Shown here one piece after another: positions 60,161 to 64,000 of a stretch of 64,000 nucleotides of DNA. Each line of letters opens with the position of its first letter. The first letter of the stretch is position 1. A program made the translations under genes and the position numbers. Under the pieces are notes generated by a model. The model saw only the letters and a program-made list of their open reading frames with translations, searched no databases and was not told the DNA's origin. The stretch is taken from contig NZ_JAASQS010000002.1 in NCBI RefSeq assembly GCF_011762045.1, forward strand, positions 372,001-436,000, given 5' to 3'. This DNA comes from Rhizomicrobium electricum (lineage in GTDB: Bacteria; Pseudomonadota; Alphaproteobacteria; Micropepsales; Micropepsaceae).

Positions 60161-60630
60161 GGGGGACCTTTAGCCGTAAGATTCGCGCGGAATATATGGG
60201 CAGATTCCGGTCCGGTCCAAAGAATCCGGGAAAAATCGCCGCAATAGTTTTACGACGGTCCCGCGACGGACGCGCGACTATCCACAGCCCACCCACAGTC
60301 CGGGGCCGGCCTGTGCGTTACGGTGAAGAAAAAATTTTCTGACGATTTCCTGAACCCCGCTTGACTCGCGGCTTTTTCGAAGCGGCCTATCCTACAAGAT
60401 GTGGTAGTCGCGCTCTCGTTTACCACTTCGTCCTTGCCTGTCCGCGGGGACATGTCCAATACTTCGCCCCTGTCGCCGCTCGCGACACCAAATCTGGCGG
60501 AACGAACCACTAATCGCCGCCGGGGCATGAGCCGTACAAGCTGCAGCCCCGCGGAAGGAAAAGTGTCCCCTGAACGGTTCCCGAGCAGTGACGTTTTGGA
60601 TCAGACTTCTGACTGTTGGGGCTTAGGGAT
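60161..60630. other. intergenic region upstream of nrdJ
   Basis: 470 bp without a supported gene. It holds the divergent promoters of the NDUFA12 operon and nrdJ. Seen: a candidate NrdR box (60392-60407) and a GC-rich likely leader of about 230 nt before the nrdJ ATG, with several possible hairpins. I found no cobalamin riboswitch (no B12 box). Confidence 0.5.
60392..60407 (+). promoter_or_regulatory. candidate NrdR box upstream of nrdJ
   Basis: CTACAAGATGTGGTAG is a near-palindrome overlapping the likely -10 (TATCCT, 60388-60393) of nrdJ. Its length and symmetry fit NrdR boxes. A paired second box, usual for NrdR, was not clearly found, so this stays tentative. Confidence 0.4.
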
Positions 60631-63600
60631 ATGCGTATTCGGCGTCATTACACGGAAGAGGGGAAATCCCCCTACGACGGCATCAATTTCCGCCGCGGAA
60701 CGTCCGAAATCCGCAATCCGGACGGCTCGATCGTCTTCCGTCAGACCGACATCGAAGTGCCCGAGAGCTGGAGCCAGGTCGCGTGCGACGTGCTGGCACA
60801 GAAGTACTTCCGCAAGGCCGGCGTGCCGCTGGCCACCAAGCCGGTGCCGGAAGAAGGCGTGCCGGAATGGCTGTGGAAGAAGACCGCCGATTCTGCCGAA
60901 ACCCGCGGCGAGAATTCGTGCAAGGAAGTCTTCGACCGCATGGCCGGCACCTGGACCTACTGGGGCTGGAAGGGCAACTATTTCGACAGCGAAGAAGACG
61001 CCCACGCGTTCCACGACGAACTCTGCGCCATGCTGGCCCATCAGGTCGCGGCGCCGAACAGCCCGCAATGGTTCAACACCGGCCTGCACTGGGCCTACGG
61101 CATCGACGGCCCGAGCCAGGGCCACTTCTTCGTCAACCCGCATACCGGCCGGGTCGAGCGCTCGCGCACGGCTTATGAGCATCCGCAACCGCACGCCTGC
61201 TTTATCCAGTCGGTGCAGGACGATCTCGTCAACGACGGCGGGATCATGGACCTGTGGACCCGCGAAGCCCGCCTGTTCAAATACGGCTCGGGCACCGGCA
61301 CGAACTTCTCCGCCCTCAGGAGCGAGAACGAAAAGCTGTCGGGCGGCGGCAAGTCCAGCGGCTTGATGAGCTTCCTCAAGATCGGCGACCGCGCTGCCGG
61401 TGCGATAAAGTCTGGTGGCACCACCCGCCGCGCCGCCAAGATGGTCATCGTCGATGTCGATCACCCCGACATCGAAGCCTTCATCGATTGGAAGGTGGTG
61501 GAAGAGCAGAAGGTCGCCGCCATGGTGGCCGGCTCCAAGCTGGCCGAAAAGCACCTCAAGCTGGTCATGAAGGCCTGCGTGATGTGCCACGGCTCGGGCG
61601 ACGACTGCTTCGATCCCAAGAAGAACCCGGCGCTGCGCCGCGAGGTCAAGGCCGCCCGCAAGTCGATGATCCCCGACAACCTGATCGAGCGCGTCATCGC
61701 GTTCGCCAAGCAGGGCTTCAAGGACATCGACTTCAAGACCTACGACACCGACTGGGATTCGGAAGCCTATCTGTCGGTCTCGGGCCAGAACTCCAACAAC
61801 TCGGTGCGCGTCACCGACGAGTTCCTGCACGCCGTCTTGAACGACGAAGACTGGTACCTCACCGCCCGCCGCGACGGCCATGTCGTGAAGACGGTCAAGG
61901 CGCGCGAACTGTGGGACAAGATCTCCTACGCCGCGTGGGCCTGCGCCGATCCGGGCATCCAGTTCCACACCACCATCAACGACTGGCACACCTGCCCCGC
62001 CGGCGGTGAAATCCGCGCCTCGAACCCGTGCTCCGAGTACATGTTCCTCGACGACACGGCCTGCAATCTGGCGTCGATGAACCTGATGACGTTCCAGAAG
62101 ACCGTCGACGGCAAGAAGGTGTTCGACGTTCCGGCATTCCAGCACGCGGTCAAGCTGTGGACCATCGTGCTCGAAATCTCGGTGATGATGGCGCAGTTCC
62201 CGTCGAAGGAAATCGCCCAGCGCTCCTACGACTACCGCACCCTCGGGCTCGGCTTCGCCAACATCGGCGGCTACCTGATGAGCGCCGGCATTCCCTACGA
62301 CAGCCGCGAAGGACGCGCGATTTCCGGTTCGATCGCCGCGCTGATGACCGGCGTGTCGTATCTGACCAGCGCCCAGATGGCGAGCGAACTGGGACCGTTC
62401 CCGGAATACCGCGTCAACGCCGATGCGATGCTGCGCGTCATCCGCAATCACCGCCGCGCCGCGTATGGCGAGACCAACGGCTATGAAGCCCTGTCGATCC
62501 ACCCGGTTCCGCTCGACCTGCCGGCGATCCAGCAGCACGACCTCGCCCGCGCCGCCAAGCAGGCGTGGGACGATGCCCTCGTGGTCGGCGAGGAGTTCGG
62601 TTTCCGCAACGCCCAGGCGACCGTTCTGGCGCCGACCGGCACCATCGGCCTCGTCATGGATTGCGACACCACCGGCGTCGAACCCGACTTCGCGCTGGTG
62701 AAGTTCAAGAAGCTCGCGGGCGGCGGCTATTTCAAGATCATCAACCGCTGCGTTCCGGAAGCCCTCAAGACCCTCGGCTATGGCGAAAAGCAGATCGACG
62801 ACATCGTCGCGTATGCGGTCGGCCACGGCACGCTGGAAGGCTACACCGGCGCCCTCAACATCGACGCCCTCAAGGCCAAGGGCTTCGGCGACGAAGAACT
62901 CGGCAAGATCGATGCGGCGCTGGAATCGGCGTTCGACATCCGCTTCGTCTTCAACAAGTGGACGCTGGGCGAAGAGTTCTGCACCGGCACGCTGAAGATC
63001 GCGGCCGCGGACCTGATGTCGCCCGAGTTCGACATCATGAAACATCTCGGCTTCTCCAAGGCCGACGTCGATGCCGCCAACCTGTTCGTCTGCGGCGCGA
63101 TGACCCTCGAAGGCGCCCCGCACCTCAAGGCCGAGCATCTTCCGGTTTTCGATTGCGCCAATCCGTGCGGCCGCATCGGCAAGCGTTCGCTGTCGGTCGA
63201 AGCGCACATCAAGATGATGGCGGCGGTGCAGCCCTTCATTTCGGGCGCCATCTCCAAGACCATCAACATGCACAACACCGCGTCGGTACGCGAATGCGGC
63301 GACGCCTACATCACGAGCTGGAAGCTCGGCCTCAAGGCCAACGCGCTCTATCGCGACGGCTCCAAGCTGAGCCAGCCGCTGGCGACCACGGTGTTCGATT
63401 TCGACGACGACGAGGACGAAGTCGAAGAACTCACCGCCGCGCCGGTTGCCCAGCGCACCGCGGTGGTGGCCGAGCGCGTGGTCGAGAAGATCGTCGAGAA
63501 GGTGATCCGCGACCGTGAACGCGAGACCCTGCCCGCCCGCCGCAAGGGCTATACCCAGAAGGCAGTGGTCGGCGGTCACAAGGTCTACCTCAGAACCGGC

Positions 63601-64000
63601 GAATACGAAGACGGCCGGCCGGGCGAAATCTTCATCGACATGCACAAGGAAGGCGCCGCCTTCCGCTCGCTGATGAACAACTTCGCCATCGCGATCTCGA
63701 TCGCGCTGCAGTACGGCGTGCCGCTGGAAGAATTCGTCGACGCCTTCACCTTCACGCGGTTCGAGCCGGCCGGCATCGTCATCGGCAACGACTCAATCAA
63801 GAACGCGACCAGCGTTCTCGACTACATCTTCCGCGAACTGGCCGTGTCGTATCTCGGCCGCAACGACCTCGCCCACGTCCCGCCGCATCACGACGAGGAT
63901 CTCGGCGGCGGCGCCGCGGAAAACCAGAAGACGACAGTCAACCGCACGACCTCGATCGGCTACATCCGCGGCAACGTCCATCGCATGGCGGTGGTGCGCG
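60631..64000 (+). CDS. nrdJ: adenosylcobalamin-dependent (class II) ribonucleotide reductase, 3' end outside window
   Basis: At least 1123 residues, start [20 protein letters not shown]. Motifs: [28 protein letters not shown], a radical-chemistry region with [22 protein letters not shown], and [39 protein letters not shown]. It makes deoxyribonucleotides from ribonucleotides with vitamin B12 coenzyme. Insertions with Cys pairs ([11 protein letters not shown]) are normal for this long form. The C-terminus is beyond 64000. Confidence 0.97.
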   Translation, partial: MRIRRHYTEEGKSPYDGINFRRGTSEIRNPDGSIVFRQTDIEVPESWSQVACDVLAQKYFRKAGVPLATKPVPEEGVPEWLWKKTADSAETRGENSCKEVFDRMAGTWTYWGWKGNYFDSEEDAHAFHDELCAMLAHQVAAPNSPQWFNTGLHWAYGIDGPSQGHFFVNPHTGRVERSRTAYEHPQPHACFIQSVQDDLVNDGGIMDLWTREARLFKYGSGTGTNFSALRSENEKLSGGGKSSGLMSFLKIGDRAAGAIKSGGTTRRAAKMVIVDVDHPDIEAFIDWKVVEEQKVAAMVAGSKLAEKHLKLVMKACVMCHGSGDDCFDPKKNPALRREVKAARKSMIPDNLIERVIAFAKQGFKDIDFKTYDTDWDSEAYLSVSGQNSNNSVRVTDEFLHAVLNDEDWYLTARRDGHVVKTVKARELWDKISYAAWACADPGIQFHTTINDWHTCPAGGEIRASNPCSEYMFLDDTACNLASMNLMTFQKTVDGKKVFDVPAFQHAVKLWTIVLEISVMMAQFPSKEIAQRSYDYRTLGLGFANIGGYLMSAGIPYDSREGRAISGSIAALMTGVSYLTSAQMASELGPFPEYRVNADAMLRVIRNHRRAAYGETNGYEALSIHPVPLDLPAIQQHDLARAAKQAWDDALVVGEEFGFRNAQATVLAPTGTIGLVMDCDTTGVEPDFALVKFKKLAGGGYFKIINRCVPEALKTLGYGEKQIDDIVAYAVGHGTLEGYTGALNIDALKAKGFGDEELGKIDAALESAFDIRFVFNKWTLGEEFCTGTLKIAAADLMSPEFDIMKHLGFSKADVDAANLFVCGAMTLEGAPHLKAEHLPVFDCANPCGRIGKRSLSVEAHIKMMAAVQPFISGAISKTINMHNTASVRECGDAYITSWKLGLKANALYRDGSKLSQPLATTVFDFDDDEDEVEELTAAPVAQRTAVVAERVVEKIVEKVIRDRERETLPARRKGYTQKAVVGGHKVYLRTGEYEDGRPGEIFIDMHKEGAAFRSLMNNFAIAISIALQYGVPLEEFVDAFTFTRFEPAGIVIGNDSIKNATSVLDYIFRELAVSYLGRNDLAHVPPHHDEDLGGGAAENQKTTVNRTTSIGYIRGNVHRMAVVR

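Noticed and set aside
60408-60630. Cobalamin riboswitch in the nrdJ leader
   Set aside because: Neither the B12 box nor the conserved upstream elements are present.
60601-63645. 1014-codon open frame on the minus strand opposite nrdJ
   Set aside because: A shadow of nrdJ, which has full family motifs.

Overview
The window looks like part of an alphaproteobacterial chromosome. The evidence is gene content and order: ChvI-ChvG-HprK-EIIA-HPr in one line, an NDUFA12 complex I subunit next to MlaD and a DUF2155 protein, accBC near aat, carB next to greA, a fused ThiS-ThiG, a B12-dependent (class II) ribonucleotide reductase, and a CtrA-like site before a chemoreceptor gene. The DNA is GC-rich with strong third-position GC in most genes. 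The species cannot be named from sequence alone. A TonB-dependent receptor, a heparanase-like glycosidase and tandem OPT transporters suggest a heterotroph feeding on polymers and peptides.

Layout. 1-2.4 kb: the end of an alpha/beta hydrolase, then a HicAB toxin-antitoxin pair followed by a TIR-like (CAP12/Pycsar-effector family) gene of clearly lower GC, a probable defence cassette. 2.4-9.1 kb: thiC under a TPP riboswitch, two paralogous membrane proteins with a GNAT enzyme between them, a large multi-pass membrane protein and a creatininase-family amidohydrolase. 9.2-18 kb: acs, a TonB-dependent receptor, a small membrane protein, phhB, a zincin, thpR, murJ and a BI-1 protein. 18-26.7 kb: a Gld-like ABC/GldG/DUF4340 operon, tryptophanase and a GH79-like secreted enzyme. 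26.9-33.6 kb: carB, greA, a secreted TonB-C-like protein and a chemoreceptor. 33.7-40.3 kb: a four-gene membrane/winged-helix operon behind a direct-repeat operator, then two OPT transporters. 40.3-47.4 kb: a methyltransferase, the chvIG-hprK-EIIA-HPr regulatory block (with a REP-like tandem repeat inserted before ptsH), a LacI regulator, small membrane/lipoproteins and a GNAT protein. 47.5-55.2 kb: a segment (ggt, M48 protease, DsbA, thiSG, aroQ, accB, accC) flanked by two nearly identical 279-bp inverted repeats. 55.3-64 kb: an MFS transporter, aat, a PadR/HAAS pair, DUF2155, MlaD, NDUFA12 and nrdJ, which runs off the end.

How the genes work together. ThiC and ThiSG belong to thiamine synthesis. 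AccBC, AroQ, CarB and Acs are core metabolism. ChvIG, HprK, EIIA and HPr form a regulatory phosphorelay with no sugar permease in view. Local autoregulated units (hicAB, padR, the wHTH operon) each have an inverted or direct repeat over the promoter. Two of them (hicA, padR) have predicted promoters so close to the ATG that the mRNAs should be leaderless.

The most interesting signals are the HicAB-TIR cassette, the 279-bp inverted repeat pair that sits 8 nt behind two unrelated stop codons, the REP-like insertion inside the PTS operon, and the MPEWTDE membrane-protein family. No rRNA, tRNA, CRISPR array or complete insertion sequence was seen.
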